From Candidatus Nitrotoga sp. CP45 (GTDB taxonomy: Bacteria; Pseudomonadota; Gammaproteobacteria; Burkholderiales; Gallionellaceae), in contig CAMCFJ010000023.1 of assembly GCA_945874105.1 (NCBI GenBank), positions 1 to 46,265 on the forward strand: a stretch of DNA of 46,265 bases, given 5' to 3'. Under the pieces are notes generated by a model, which made no database searches, had not been told where the DNA came from, and saw only the letters and a program-made list of their open reading frames with translations. Shown piece by piece: positions 16,201-25,319 of the stretch (positions are counted from its first letter, which is position 1; each line of letters begins with the position of its first letter). A program made the translations under genes and the position numbers.

Positions 16201-17577
16201 CTACCTGCCGCCATGTAAATCGCAATCTTCTTCGGCTTCATCATGAGTTGAATGACTAAATTTTTGCGCAGAGAATGAATTCAAATCTGACTCATCAATC
16301 GAGAATACAAAAAACTGGTTGGGGTTATCGATACCGTCAACAGTAGGCAGAAAATCGTTGTCATTAGCTATAAATAAAGTGTGCTTATTTACACCATTGA
16401 TAACCATGTCAGGACCGAAAGCAACACCTTCAAGTTTGGCAGGAACGTGCGTTGAAGGAATACCGTTTGCGTTCAATTTGGCCAAGACATCCACAAACAA
16501 GGTTTTGCTAACTAATGGAGTACCTGAGCCAATAGTAGGCGTGCTGATTTTGGTTGCGCCTGCGAGATCAATTTTGTACAGTTTTTTAACAACTGCTGCA
16601 TCGCCATTTCCCAAGCCGCTACCATCACGCTCATCAACTAAAAACTCGTGTTCATTAATGGCCAAAATATCGCTGACACTACTGCCATCAGTCAATTTAT
16701 ATGCATATTCATTAGTTACTCCAGTGGCGATATCGATCGTAATAATTCGCACATATTTTTTTGTATCCTGACTCAGGTTTTGCTGCATCATGCCAACCAA
16801 TGTCTTGCCATTTGGAGTAATAGCCAGGCCTTCCATACCTTTATTTGAAATTCGACCGATGGTGTTGCCTAATATTTCGTCAGCTCCTTGTGCATCTAGC
16901 GTATTGATAGCAAAGTATGCGGGCAGCGTGAAGGCTTTAATACGTTTACCACTTGAGCGATCGAATTGATAAACATAAGGGCCGTATTCATCTGTGATAA
17001 ATACGCTTTTGCCATCATTGGATACGCGGATACCTTCAGGATCCAAGCGAGCATTTTTTGGGTTAGTGGATGGTTTTGTTGCGTCAAAATTATCTGAACG
17101 ACCGCTAAAATAAAATTTATCTTCGTTGTTTATAACAGGCGCTCCATTAACACCGTATGCAAGTTGCGACTTGCTGAACAGCAAAGTGGTATCTGTCAAA
17201 AACGGTGACACTATGTAAGGCAAGGAACCAATGATTGATGAATCGTAGCGAGGATTAGGTGCCAAAGACAAACTGAAAGTTTGAAAACGAGGGATGTAGG
17301 AAGTCGTATCATCAACATCTATATTGTAGGCTGTAGCATTTGGGCCGCGATCAGGGAGAGCAAGAAAGGTATTGCCCCCAGCGTAAGCTAAACCAGAACC
17401 AACGCCACCCAGAAGGTTTCCAGCAACGCCGTTTTCAAGATGTGCAGCGGTTTTTGTTGCCATATCCTGGTATGTGCCACTGACTTGACCAATTCCGATA
17501 AGATTTATATCTGCTTGAGCAGCTGAGACCACGAAAAAAGGTAACAGTAAGAATGGAATAAGATGATTGTTTTTCAT
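16201..17577 (-). CDS. Secreted phytase-like (esterase-like) beta-propeller protein
   Basis: The 458-residue protein has a Sec signal peptide (1-22, cut after AQA). The body matches the phytase-like domain (PF13449 type): LALPDRGPNA near 72-81, RLDPEGIRV and FITDEYGPYVYQFD near 180-210, NKGMEGLAITPNG near 245, and LEGVAFGPDM with LFIANDNDF near the C terminus. It is predicted periplasmic or extracellular. The family includes phosphoesterases but most members are uncharacterised, so the substrate is open. The C terminus is acidic and His-rich. It is transcribed convergently with sixA and ends at the strong terminator at 16108. Phosphate scavenging would suit the neighbourhood. Confidence 0.8.
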   Translation of the reverse strand: MKNNHLIPFLLLPFFVVSAAQADINLIGIGQVSGTYQDMATKTAAHLENGVAGNLLGGVGSGLAYAGGNTFLALPDRGPNATAYNIDVDDTTSYIPRFQTFSLSLAPNPRYDSSIIGSLPYIVSPFLTDTTLLFSKSQLAYGVNGAPVINNEDKFYFSGRSDNFDATKPSTNPKNARLDPEGIRVSNDGKSVFITDEYGPYVYQFDRSSGKRIKAFTLPAYFAINTLDAQGADEILGNTIGRISNKGMEGLAITPNGKTLVGMMQQNLSQDTKKYVRIITIDIATGVTNEYAYKLTDGSSVSDILAINEHEFLVDERDGSGLGNGDAAVVKKLYKIDLAGATKISTPTIGSGTPLVSKTLFVDVLAKLNANGIPSTHVPAKLEGVAFGPDMVINGVNKHTLFIANDNDFLPTVDGIDNPNQFFVFSIDESDLNSFSAQKFSHSTHDEAEEDCDLHGGR

Positions 17578-17951
17578 AAAGATCCTCGAAAAGTAAATTT
17601 AACGAAGCTTTGATTATCACCGGTCAATATTTCACGAATATTACGGGTTTTGTGCCGACCCACAAACATATCCGATAAGCCGGGAGTAATCATCCTTATT
17701 CAGTCTTATATGCTGCATATTAAGAATTTTTCTTAGATATCGTAAAGGAACAATTTGACGAGGAGACATAGATTTATACGCCAGCATCGAACAATCTAAC
17801 AACCGTTTTATTTTCCATTCACATTGCACTTAGAATCAGTGAAAGGACACGCACAATTTCCAATACAAGCTTTGCGACCTTCGCAGAAAATTAAAATCGT
17901 GTAGCATTCACAAAACTTTTTAAACCAAATATTCAAAAGAAAGCACCTCAC
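17578..17951. other. Divergent intergenic region, phytase-like gene / parA
   Basis: About 370 AT-rich bases between two divergent genes should hold both promoters. A 62-codon minus-strand frame (17641-17829) has no features I recognise. I see no convincing operator. Confidence 0.4.
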
Positions 17952-18695
17952 ATGAAGATCATTGCCTGTTACAACATTAAGGGGGGTGTTGGTAAAACCG
18001 CAACGGCCGTCAATCTGGCCTATCTGGCAAGTCGAGAGGGTGCCCGGACATTGGTCATGGACTTGGATCCGCAAGGAGCAACTTCATTCTATTTTCGTGT
18101 TAAACCCAAGATAAAAGGTGGCTTGAAAACGCTAATGGATGGCAAGCAAGGTTTGGATGAGCTCATCAAGGAAACTGATTATGCCAATCTCGACCTTATT
18201 CCTACGGACTTTTCCTTCCGCAATATGGATCTGTTTTTGGAAGAAGCAAAAAAACCAACGCGCCAATTACATAAATTGCTTAGGAGCCTGGATGACGACT
18301 ATGACGTTGCTTTTCTGGATTGTCCGCCCAGTATTTCGCTCGTATCTGAAAACGTATTTCAGGCGGCTGACATGTTATTAGTGCCGACCATTCCTTCTAC
18401 TTTATCGTTGTTGACGTTCAACCAGATTATGAAGTTTTGCAAAGAAAATAATCTGGATGATCTTCTGGTGATTCCATTTTTCTCCATGGTGGACACACGC
18501 AAACAGCTACATCGGCTTATCGTTGAAAGGCCACCGAAAACTTTAGCCGGATTGCTTAAGACTACCATTCCCTATGCCAGCGATATAGAACGGATGGGAC
18601 TTAATCGCGCAGCCCTTGCCAGCTACGCTCCCAACTGTAGGGCCGCTCAGGCTTATGAGTCGTTATGGGCAGAAATTAAAGAACGCCTGAGTTGA
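17952..18695 (+). CDS. Orphan ParA/MinD-family ATPase
   Basis: The 247-residue protein has the deviant Walker A motif KGGVGKTA (residues 10-17) with the signature Lys, Walker A' LVMDLDPQGATS (about 34-45) and Walker B FLDCPPS (about 119-125). The length is that of small ParA proteins without an N-terminal HTH. Such ATPases move cargo (DNA, carboxysomes, chemoreceptors, PHA granules) over the nucleoid. There is no parB or centromere-like repeat near it, so it is unlikely to be the chromosomal segregation ParA. It sits between phosphate genes, upstream of the pyruvate kinase and ppk1, so positioning of polyphosphate granules is an attractive but untested idea. Confidence 0.88.
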   Translation: MKIIACYNIKGGVGKTATAVNLAYLASREGARTLVMDLDPQGATSFYFRVKPKIKGGLKTLMDGKQGLDELIKETDYANLDLIPTDFSFRNMDLFLEEAKKPTRQLHKLLRSLDDDYDVAFLDCPPSISLVSENVFQAADMLLVPTIPSTLSLLTFNQIMKFCKENNLDDLLVIPFFSMVDTRKQLHRLIVERPPKTLAGLLKTTIPYASDIERMGLNRAALASYAPNCRAAQAYESLWAEIKERLS

Positions 18696-18779
18696 TGTTT
18701 TTATTCTGTAACGAGGGAGCAATTCAGGTAGAAATTTAATCTCCTACCTTCCTGAGAAAAAGCCATGGCACCACTTGGC

Positions 18780-18982
18780 GGATTCAACTCTGAAGTGCAA
18801 CTTTTGTAAGCGAATTTAGGTGGCGAGCTGCGTTAACATCGAGCCACTTAAACGACCAAGTAAAAGGAACACAGATGAAGCAATACGCGCAACTCGACCA
18901 CGAGCAACGATACCAGATTTATTTGTTAAACGTGTTTATAAGCAGGCAGGACTTGACTGATAGGCTACTGGCAAGTAATTAA
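18780..18982 (+). pseudogene. IS30-family transposase remnant (5' end only)
   Basis: The 36-codon frame 18875-18982 begins MKQYAQLDHEQRYQIYLL, very like the start of IS30-family transposases (MKxYxQLTxEQRYQI). It then loses similarity and stops. An AAAGGAA ribosome site precedes it. The ~95 bp upstream, from GATTCAACTCTGAAGTGCAA, resemble the outer end of such elements. The rest of the element is gone. Confidence 0.6.
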
Positions 18983-19014
18983 ATCGTAACAGTCGGCGCG
19001 TAGCATTTAACTCC

Positions 19015-20922
19015 ATGAAAAATGCAAAACCATCGCATTCATTCCAAGCAGATAGCAAAACGAAGGAATATGCCGCGCTGGCGGCGAAAGTCGAGTCTAT
19101 CCGCAAGAGTTTGATCGGCCTGGAAACAAGCTGCCTGATAGCAATCTCAGGAGTAATTCCTGAGCAACGCGAAAGCGCACGCAACCTGCTGCATTACATC
19201 GCATTACGCCGTCATGATTTGCGTCCCCTGCAATCCCAGTTATCGCAACTGGGATTATCCTCGTTTGGACGATCCGAAGCGCATGTGTTGGCGAGCATTG
19301 ATGCGGTGCTTGCAGTGCTTGATCGGCTTTGTGGGGTGGAGCGCGCAGCTCAGGGAGCAGATACCACACCGAGTTTCATGAGTGGCCCAAGTTTGTTGCG
19401 TCACCATACTGAAGTGCTGCTGGGTCCGGGATCGTTAGAGTGTCAGGTCAGAATCATGGTCACTATGCCCAGTGTGGCGGCTAGTAACTACAGCTTGATT
19501 CGTGATTTGTTGACCCAAGGCATGGATTGCATGCGCATAAACTGTGCCCATGATGATAAGGATGCCTGGCAAAGCATGATTCAGCACTTGAGGCAGGCTG
19601 AACATGAAGTTGGGCGTACCTGCAAAATTCTCATGGATCTGGCAGGACCTAAGTTGCGAACCGGACCAGTTGAACCCGGATCTGCCGTAGTGCGTATCCG
19701 TCCAAAACGAGATGCCTATGGCAGGATGATTGCGCCAGCCAAGGTCTGGCTGTTTGACGAAACATCCAATCTTGTCCCGCCTTTGACAGCGGATGCAAGT
19801 TTACCTGTTTGTCCTAACTGGCTAAAGCGTCTATCCATTGGAGATAGCATTCAATTTGTAGATACAGCCGGCCGTAGCCGTCATCTGGAAGTAATTAAAA
19901 TTAATAAGCATGCAGTATGGGCGCAGTCGGCGAATTCGGCCTTTGTCGTTCCGGGCACAATACTGCAACATCTCCCTAAAATACATAAGTCATCGTCACG
20001 CGTGCATGAAACCAAGGTAGGTAATACTCCTCGACCAGAAGGATACATCCTGCTCCAGTGCGATGACATATTACTCCTCACCCCGACCTTACAGCTTGGT
20101 GTACCTGCAAAACTGGACAAAACAGGCCGAGTGCGCTCCCCGGCAAAAATAGGATGCACCCTACCAGAGATAGTTCAGGATGCCCGAATTGGGGATGCAA
20201 TCTGGTTTGATGATGGCAAGATAGGCGGTGTGGTTGAGCAAAATGATGCCGCAGGTTTGCTTGTACGTATTTTGCATGCAACACCTGGCGGCGTAAAGCT
20301 GCGCGGGGAAAAAGGGATCAATTTGCCAGACAGCCAGTTGCGCTTGCCTGCCTTGACTGAACAGGACCGCACAGATTTGCATTTTGTGGTTGAACATGCT
20401 GATCTCGTTGCCATGTCCTTTACTAGTTCTGCGCAAGATGTTATCGACCTGATTAAAGAAATCGACCGTATTGGCAAGCGCCATCCTGGCATCATACTCA
20501 AAATCGAAACACGAATTGGTTTTGAAAATCTGCCGGACATATTACTGGAAGCCATGCGCTCGTCCGCTGCCTGTGGAGTAATGATCGCTCGTGGTGATCT
20601 GGCGGTGGAATGTGGTTATCAACGACTGGCTGAGGTGCAGGAAGAAATTCTATGGATATGTGAGGCAGCGCATGTACCGGTAATTTGGGCGACTCAAGTA
20701 CTGGAAAATTTAGCCAAGACTGGAATCCCCTCTCGAGCAGAAATCTCTGATGCAGCTTTAGGAAATCGAGCTGAATGCGTGATGTTAAACAAAGGCGAGC
20801 ATATATTGCAGGCGCTGGAAACACTAAACGGTATTCTGTGCCGCATGCAAAGTCATCAAAACAAAAAAAATTCAATGATGCGCAAACTGAAGCTGGCCCA
20901 GTCCTTTCATTCACATTCCTGA
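19015..20922 (+). CDS. Unusual long pyruvate kinase-like protein
   Basis: The 635-residue protein contains recognisable pyruvate kinase blocks: RINCAH (174-179, the RxNxSH motif with Ser replaced by Ala), LMDLAGPKLRTG (206-217), GINLP, MSFTSSAQDV, the catalytic Lys in IILKIET, MIARGDLAVE and WATQVLENL...PSRAEISDAA. The architecture is odd. There is a ~140-residue helical N-terminal extension (ALRRHDLRPLQ and LSSFGRSEAHVLASIDAVL). The segment between motifs 217 and ~425 is about twice the normal B domain, and the C-terminal allosteric domain is missing. It lies between an orphan parA and ppk1. Phosphoenolpyruvate/ADP chemistry is likely, but the acceptor and regulation may differ from the glycolytic enzyme. 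Confidence 0.8.
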   Translation: MKNAKPSHSFQADSKTKEYAALAAKVESIRKSLIGLETSCLIAISGVIPEQRESARNLLHYIALRRHDLRPLQSQLSQLGLSSFGRSEAHVLASIDAVLAVLDRLCGVERAAQGADTTPSFMSGPSLLRHHTEVLLGPGSLECQVRIMVTMPSVAASNYSLIRDLLTQGMDCMRINCAHDDKDAWQSMIQHLRQAEHEVGRTCKILMDLAGPKLRTGPVEPGSAVVRIRPKRDAYGRMIAPAKVWLFDETSNLVPPLTADASLPVCPNWLKRLSIGDSIQFVDTAGRSRHLEVIKINKHAVWAQSANSAFVVPGTILQHLPKIHKSSSRVHETKVGNTPRPEGYILLQCDDILLLTPTLQLGVPAKLDKTGRVRSPAKIGCTLPEIVQDARIGDAIWFDDGKIGGVVEQNDAAGLLVRILHATPGGVKLRGEKGINLPDSQLRLPALTEQDRTDLHFVVEHADLVAMSFTSSAQDVIDLIKEIDRIGKRHPGIILKIETRIGFENLPDILLEAMRSSAACGVMIARGDLAVECGYQRLAEVQEEILWICEAAHVPVIWATQVLENLAKTGIPSRAEISDAALGNRAECVMLNKGEHILQALETLNGILCRMQSHQNKKNSMMRKLKLAQSFHSHS

Positions 20923-21307
20923 CGTCATATATATGTAACAAATATCGACTACTATTTGCAAATGTTATATTTTTTCATAGTCAAAAAGGCAAAGATTTTT
21001 AGCAGCAGTAGCTTGGCTTGCCAAAAAAATATTATGCTCCCACAAGACATATCGTGCGCACAGCTCACCAGTGACGCGCTGAGAACACCCTCGACAACCT
21101 TAACGAACACTTTAGAAAATGACCCCATCTTGTACACCGAACAGCGTGCAGCAATCATTGAATATACGCCTGCACAATCTTCTGCAAAGGGTGGGCTGAT
21201 ATCCGCTTTTAAAAATGACAGCAACGAAAATTATAAAAATTGACTGCGGCACGTTCAGAAAGTCTTTATGATCAAACCGACTTTCATGCGCAGCCTGGTA
21301 ACTATAA
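20923..21307. other. Intergenic stretch before ppk1
   Basis: About 385 bp lie between the kinase gene and ppk1. A 95-codon plus-strand frame (20956-21243; internal ATG at 21034) has no motif, signal peptide or good ribosome site, so I do not call it a gene. The ppk1 promoter should be here. I see no clear Pho box. Confidence 0.4.
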
Positions 21308-23404
21308 ATGAATCGTACAGCAGGTAAAGATTACCGCTCGCAGCATTTTATTAATCGTGAGCTAGGTCAACTTGAGTTCAACCAGCGCGTGTTGGCGCAA
21401 GCAGAAAATGCCAGCATCCCGGTGCTGGAACGTCTGAAATACCTGTGTATTGTCAGCAGCAACCTGGATGAATTTTTTGAAATTCGTGTCGCCGGGCTGA
21501 AGGAACAAATTGCTCTTAAAAGTGTTGCGTGCGGCCCGGACGGCATGGATGCGCACCTGACACTCAAGCATATACGGGAGCAAGCGCATCATCTCATCGA
21601 GCGACAATATCGCATATTGAATAGCGACATACTGCCTGTATTGGATATGCATGGCATCCGTTTCTTGCGCCGTACCAGCTGGAATGATGATCAACGCGCC
21701 TGGATCAAAAACTTCTTTTTGTGTGAGGTGATGCCGGTACTTACTCCAATCGGTCTTGATCCATCGCATCCTTTTCCTCGTGTACTTAACAAAAGTTTGA
21801 ATTTTGCTGTCGACCTGGCAGGCAAAGATGCCTTCGGGCGCAATTCTGCCAAGGCCATTGTGCAGGCACCGCGCGTGTTGCCCCGCACCATCTTGTTGCC
21901 ATCTGAAATTAGCGGTTGTGCGCATGGCTTTGTATTCCTTTCTTCTATTTTGCATGCTTATGTAGGCGAGCTGTTCGGCGGAATGGAAGTGTTGAGCTGC
22001 CACCAATTCCGTGTTACGCGCAATAGCAATCTGTTTGTGGATGAGGAAGAGGTGAAAAATCTACGTATCAGTTTGCAGGGTGAATTGCCACATCGGCACT
22101 TCGGCAATGCTGTGCGCCTGGAAGTTACAGACAATTGCTCGCCACAGGTAGCCACGTATTTGTTGCAGCAATTAGCGCTGGGACAGGATGACCTGTATCG
22201 CGTAGATGGCCCGGTAAACTTGGTGCGCCTGATGGGTATCCCCGACCAGGTAGCGCGCGATGATCTGAAATTCCCTGCTTTTGCTCCTGGCATACCCGGC
22301 AACTTGCTGAAGAAGGGCGCGGACATGTTCAAAGTCATCCGCAAAAGCGATGTACTGCTGCATCACCCTTTCCAGTCGTTCAAACCTGTCATTGATCTTA
22401 TCCAGCAGGCTGCCGCCGATCCAAATGTGGTTGCCATCAAACAGACCGTGTATCGCACCGGTGTGGATTCAGAATTAATGGAAGCACTCATCACCGCAGC
22501 CCAACTTGGTAAAGAAGTGACTGTCGTGGTGGAACTGCTGGCACGTTTTGATGAGGAAGCCAACATCAACTGGGCAAGCCGTTTGGAAGAAGTCGGGGCG
22601 CATGTGGTGTATGGCGTTGTTGGACACAAGACACATGCCAAGATGTTGATGGTGGTGCGGCGCGAGGATGGCAAGCTGCGCCGTTATGTACATCTGGGCA
22701 CCGGTAATTACCATCCGCGCACTGCACGGCTTTATACGGACTTCGGTCTATTCACGAGCAATGAGCAAATGTGTGCAGACGTAAATGAGGTATTTACACA
22801 ACTTACCGGTCTGGGCACTGCGGGCAAACTTAATTATTTGTGGCAATCGCCGTTTTCGTTACACAGCCAGATTCTGCGCGCCATTCAGAATGAAACCAAA
22901 CTCGCCAAGGCAGGCAAGCGCGCATACATTATCGCCAAGATGAACGCGTTACTCGAACCAGAAATCATCAAGTCGTTGTACGAAGCATCACGTGCCGGGG
23001 TCAAGGTGGATCTCATAGTACGCGGAGTATGCGCGTTGCGGCCGGGAGTGCCGGGACTATCCGAGAATATCCGTGTGCGCTCAATAATTGGTCGTTTTTT
23101 GGAACACACGCGCATATTCTACTTTCGCAATAATCTGGCGCATAACGTGTATCTGAGCAGTGCCGATTGGATGGACCGCAATTTTTTCCGTCGGATAGAG
23201 GTTTGTTTTCCAGTGCTTGACAAAAAGCTGAAAAAACGCGTGATCGATGAAGGACTGAAAACGTATATGCAGGACAATTTTCAAGCTTGGGAAATGGATT
23301 TGAATGGCCATTATCGAGCGAAGACCCCCCGCCGTTCTATACCGAAATGCGCGCAATCTTTGTTATTGCAGCAACTCGCCGATCCGTCGCCTGAGCCGCT
23401 ATAA
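21308..23404 (+). CDS. ppk1: Polyphosphate kinase PPK1
   Basis: The 698-residue protein has the full PPK1 length. The N-terminal domain carries FINRELGQLEFNQRVL and SSNLDEFFEIRVAGL (near 50-64). The catalytic core has VYRTGVDSEL, the KTHAK motif with the autophosphorylated His443 equivalent, RRYVHLGTGNYHPRTARLYTD, and a second conserved His in RFLEHTRIF near 600. PPK1 is membrane-associated and makes long-chain polyphosphate from ATP reversibly. It and ppx lie about 11 kb apart in a region of phosphate genes. The C-terminal tail after residue ~670 is short and basic. It is followed by a REPIN-like repeat. Confidence 0.97.
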   Translation: MNRTAGKDYRSQHFINRELGQLEFNQRVLAQAENASIPVLERLKYLCIVSSNLDEFFEIRVAGLKEQIALKSVACGPDGMDAHLTLKHIREQAHHLIERQYRILNSDILPVLDMHGIRFLRRTSWNDDQRAWIKNFFLCEVMPVLTPIGLDPSHPFPRVLNKSLNFAVDLAGKDAFGRNSAKAIVQAPRVLPRTILLPSEISGCAHGFVFLSSILHAYVGELFGGMEVLSCHQFRVTRNSNLFVDEEEVKNLRISLQGELPHRHFGNAVRLEVTDNCSPQVATYLLQQLALGQDDLYRVDGPVNLVRLMGIPDQVARDDLKFPAFAPGIPGNLLKKGADMFKVIRKSDVLLHHPFQSFKPVIDLIQQAAADPNVVAIKQTVYRTGVDSELMEALITAAQLGKEVTVVVELLARFDEEANINWASRLEEVGAHVVYGVVGHKTHAKMLMVVRREDGKLRRYVHLGTGNYHPRTARLYTDFGLFTSNEQMCADVNEVFTQLTGLGTAGKLNYLWQSPFSLHSQILRAIQNETKLAKAGKRAYIIAKMNALLEPEIIKSLYEASRAGVKVDLIVRGVCALRPGVPGLSENIRVRSIIGRFLEHTRIFYFRNNLAHNVYLSSADWMDRNFFRRIEVCFPVLDKKLKKRVIDEGLKTYMQDNFQAWEMDLNGHYRAKTPRRSIPKCAQSLLLQQLADPSPEPL

Positions 23405-23455
23405 TCGATTTGAATAAGATGCTATTGGATTTTCGCAGATAACGATCTTGAACAG

Positions 23456-23585
23456 GAGTTAATCCTACGCTGAACAAATCCGTTCGCGTTGAGCCTGTCG
23501 AAACGCACTCCCTGCAAATCAATAACTTGCAAATGGCTTCGACAGGCTCAGCCCGAACGGAGCGACTTGTTCAGCATTGCCTTAA
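23456..23585 (+). repeat. REPIN-like repeat, copy B
   Basis: This is an intergenic copy of the element found in the pilW leader, with ends TACGCTGAACAA and TTGTTCAGCATTGCCTTAAT. Two facing TTCGACAGGCTCAGCCCGAACGG-type arms flank a CTGCAAATCAATAACTTGCAAAT centre. It follows ppk1 directly. Confidence 0.85.
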
Positions 23586-23680
23586 TGCCAGTTCTACGCG
23601 GACACCGCGTCATTGCAACTGAACTACTGTTTTAAATTAATCGAGTTGGCAGTTTTATAAACTGCCAACGGAGTAGCATT

Positions 23681-25003
23681 ATGGTCATTCGTCGTACAAT
23701 CACCTGTTGGCTGCTGACTTGCATTGCGACTAGCGCCGCGCTTCCTCTCGCCTATGGGGATGAGGAAAGTTGGAACGCCAGGTTCCAGACTACCTACGTC
23801 TGGCAGGGCAAGTCACCATTCGATGCCGCCTACAACGGACGCAACAGCCTCTCTCCGGAGCGGGAAAAAAGCTATTCCTTCACTGCAACCGCTTTCCTCG
23901 GCGTGCGACCGTGGGCGGGAGGTGAGTTCTATTTCAATCCGGAAGTAGTTCAAGGCGTCCCTCTCTCCAACCTCACTGGGCTGGGCGGATTATCCAATGG
24001 CGAAATCGCCCGCACCTCTGGGCCCAAGCCAAAACTTTACATGGCTCGGGCCTTTTTGCGCCAAAGCTGGGGACTGGGTGAGATACAAGATGCAGTTGAT
24101 TCTGGTGCCAATCAACTGGCAGGAAAAATTCACCAGCGCCAAATAGTCCTCACCGTTGGCAAGCTTTCGGTAACGGATATATTCGACAATAACGCTTACA
24201 GCCACGATCCACGGACTCAGTTTATCAACTGGTCGCTCATGACCGCAGGCGCTTACGACTACGCAGCCGATGCGCGTGGTTATTCCTGGGGTGCCGCGCT
24301 GGAATATTTTTACGACGACTGGGCCTTGCGCGCTGGCCGCTTCATTCAGCCTAAATTGCCCAACCAGCTAGTCCTGGATCCGAATATATTCAAACACTAC
24401 GGCGATCAGATCGAAGCGGGACATGGGCATGTGCTTTTCGGTCAACCTGGCAAGATACGTCTACTGGCCTTCCGCAACCGCACTCTGATGTCAAGCTTCC
24501 AGGATGCGTCGGATTACGCCACGCTCCACGGCGGCGTGCCGAATATCAACACTGTGCGTAACGGTGAGCAGATAAAGTACGGCTTTGGCCTCAACCTGGA
24601 ACAACAGCTAATCCAAAATGTGGGTATGTTCGCCCGCGCCAGTTGGGCAGACGGTAAAACAGAAACCTATGCTTTCACCGAAATAGACAATTCACTTTCT
24701 GCAGGGGCAGTCGTCCAAGGCAGTGCCTGGGGTCGCACTCAGGACAGCGTCGGCATCGCACTCGTACAAAATGGACTGTCACGTCAGCGACGCGACTACT
24801 TGAGCGCCGGCGGCATCAGTTTTTTCATTGGCGACGGCGCACTCAACTACCGTCCGGAAAATATCCTGGAAACCTACTACAGCCTTGGCGCTATAAAAAA
24901 CACCTGGCTTACACTGGACTACCAACACATCCACAATCCCGCATACAACGCCGACCGTGGGCCGGTTTCCATCGGTGCTATTCGGCTGCGTGGGGTGTTT
25001 TAA
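23681..25003 (+). CDS. OprB-family carbohydrate-type porin
   Basis: The 440-residue protein has a Sec signal peptide (about 1-26, cut after AYG). The mature start, WNARFQTTYVWQGKSPF, and the C-terminal strands (YLSAGGISFFIGDG, NILETYYSLG, WLTLDYQHIHNPAYNADRGPV) match OprB-type outer-membrane porins (PF04966). It ends in a Phe preceded by alternating hydrophobics, the normal outer-membrane insertion signal. The family forms 16-stranded barrels for sugars and some anions or organic acids, so the substrate is not fixed. A ribosome site near ACGGAG precedes the ATG. It stands alone, 276 bp after ppk1 and 316 bp before the PhoX-like gene. Confidence 0.85.
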   Translation: MVIRRTITCWLLTCIATSAALPLAYGDEESWNARFQTTYVWQGKSPFDAAYNGRNSLSPEREKSYSFTATAFLGVRPWAGGEFYFNPEVVQGVPLSNLTGLGGLSNGEIARTSGPKPKLYMARAFLRQSWGLGEIQDAVDSGANQLAGKIHQRQIVLTVGKLSVTDIFDNNAYSHDPRTQFINWSLMTAGAYDYAADARGYSWGAALEYFYDDWALRAGRFIQPKLPNQLVLDPNIFKHYGDQIEAGHGHVLFGQPGKIRLLAFRNRTLMSSFQDASDYATLHGGVPNINTVRNGEQIKYGFGLNLEQQLIQNVGMFARASWADGKTETYAFTEIDNSLSAGAVVQGSAWGRTQDSVGIALVQNGLSRQRRDYLSAGGISFFIGDGALNYRPENILETYYSLGAIKNTWLTLDYQHIHNPAYNADRGPVSIGAIRLRGVF

Positions 25004-25319
25004 GGTCGAGTGACTGATGGCCGGATTAATGCTTCGTTCATTAATTACGTAACAAAAGCAAATGGTTTAACGGATGTGACTAAGTGCCTTTGGGTAGTTG
25101 CAAGCTCAGGCACCTGGGACGCCTTTTTTGAGATCGAAGTTACGATTCAGTTTTATAGTCACTTGAAAACACGAGTGACACACCTTTCAATAAATACAGG
25201 ATATTTAATATTCCTGTCATGTCGCTTAATTAAACTGGCTCCGCAGTAGTAATTCGGATAACTGCACCCATGTTTAATTTCAATAATCTGCTGTTAATGT
25301 TTAAAAAAGGAGTTTCAAG
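25004..25319. other. Intergenic stretch before the PhoX-like gene
   Basis: About 316 bp have no gene. CTGTCAT at 25214-25220 is a perfect Pho half-site, but the second half 11 bp on is poor (CTTAATT), so a Pho box is only suggested. A GGAG ribosome site precedes the ATG at 25320. Confidence 0.35.

Noticed and set aside
20956-21243. 95-codon frame between the kinase gene and ppk1
   Set aside because: It has no ribosome site, no motif and an uneven composition. It is more likely promoter DNA.
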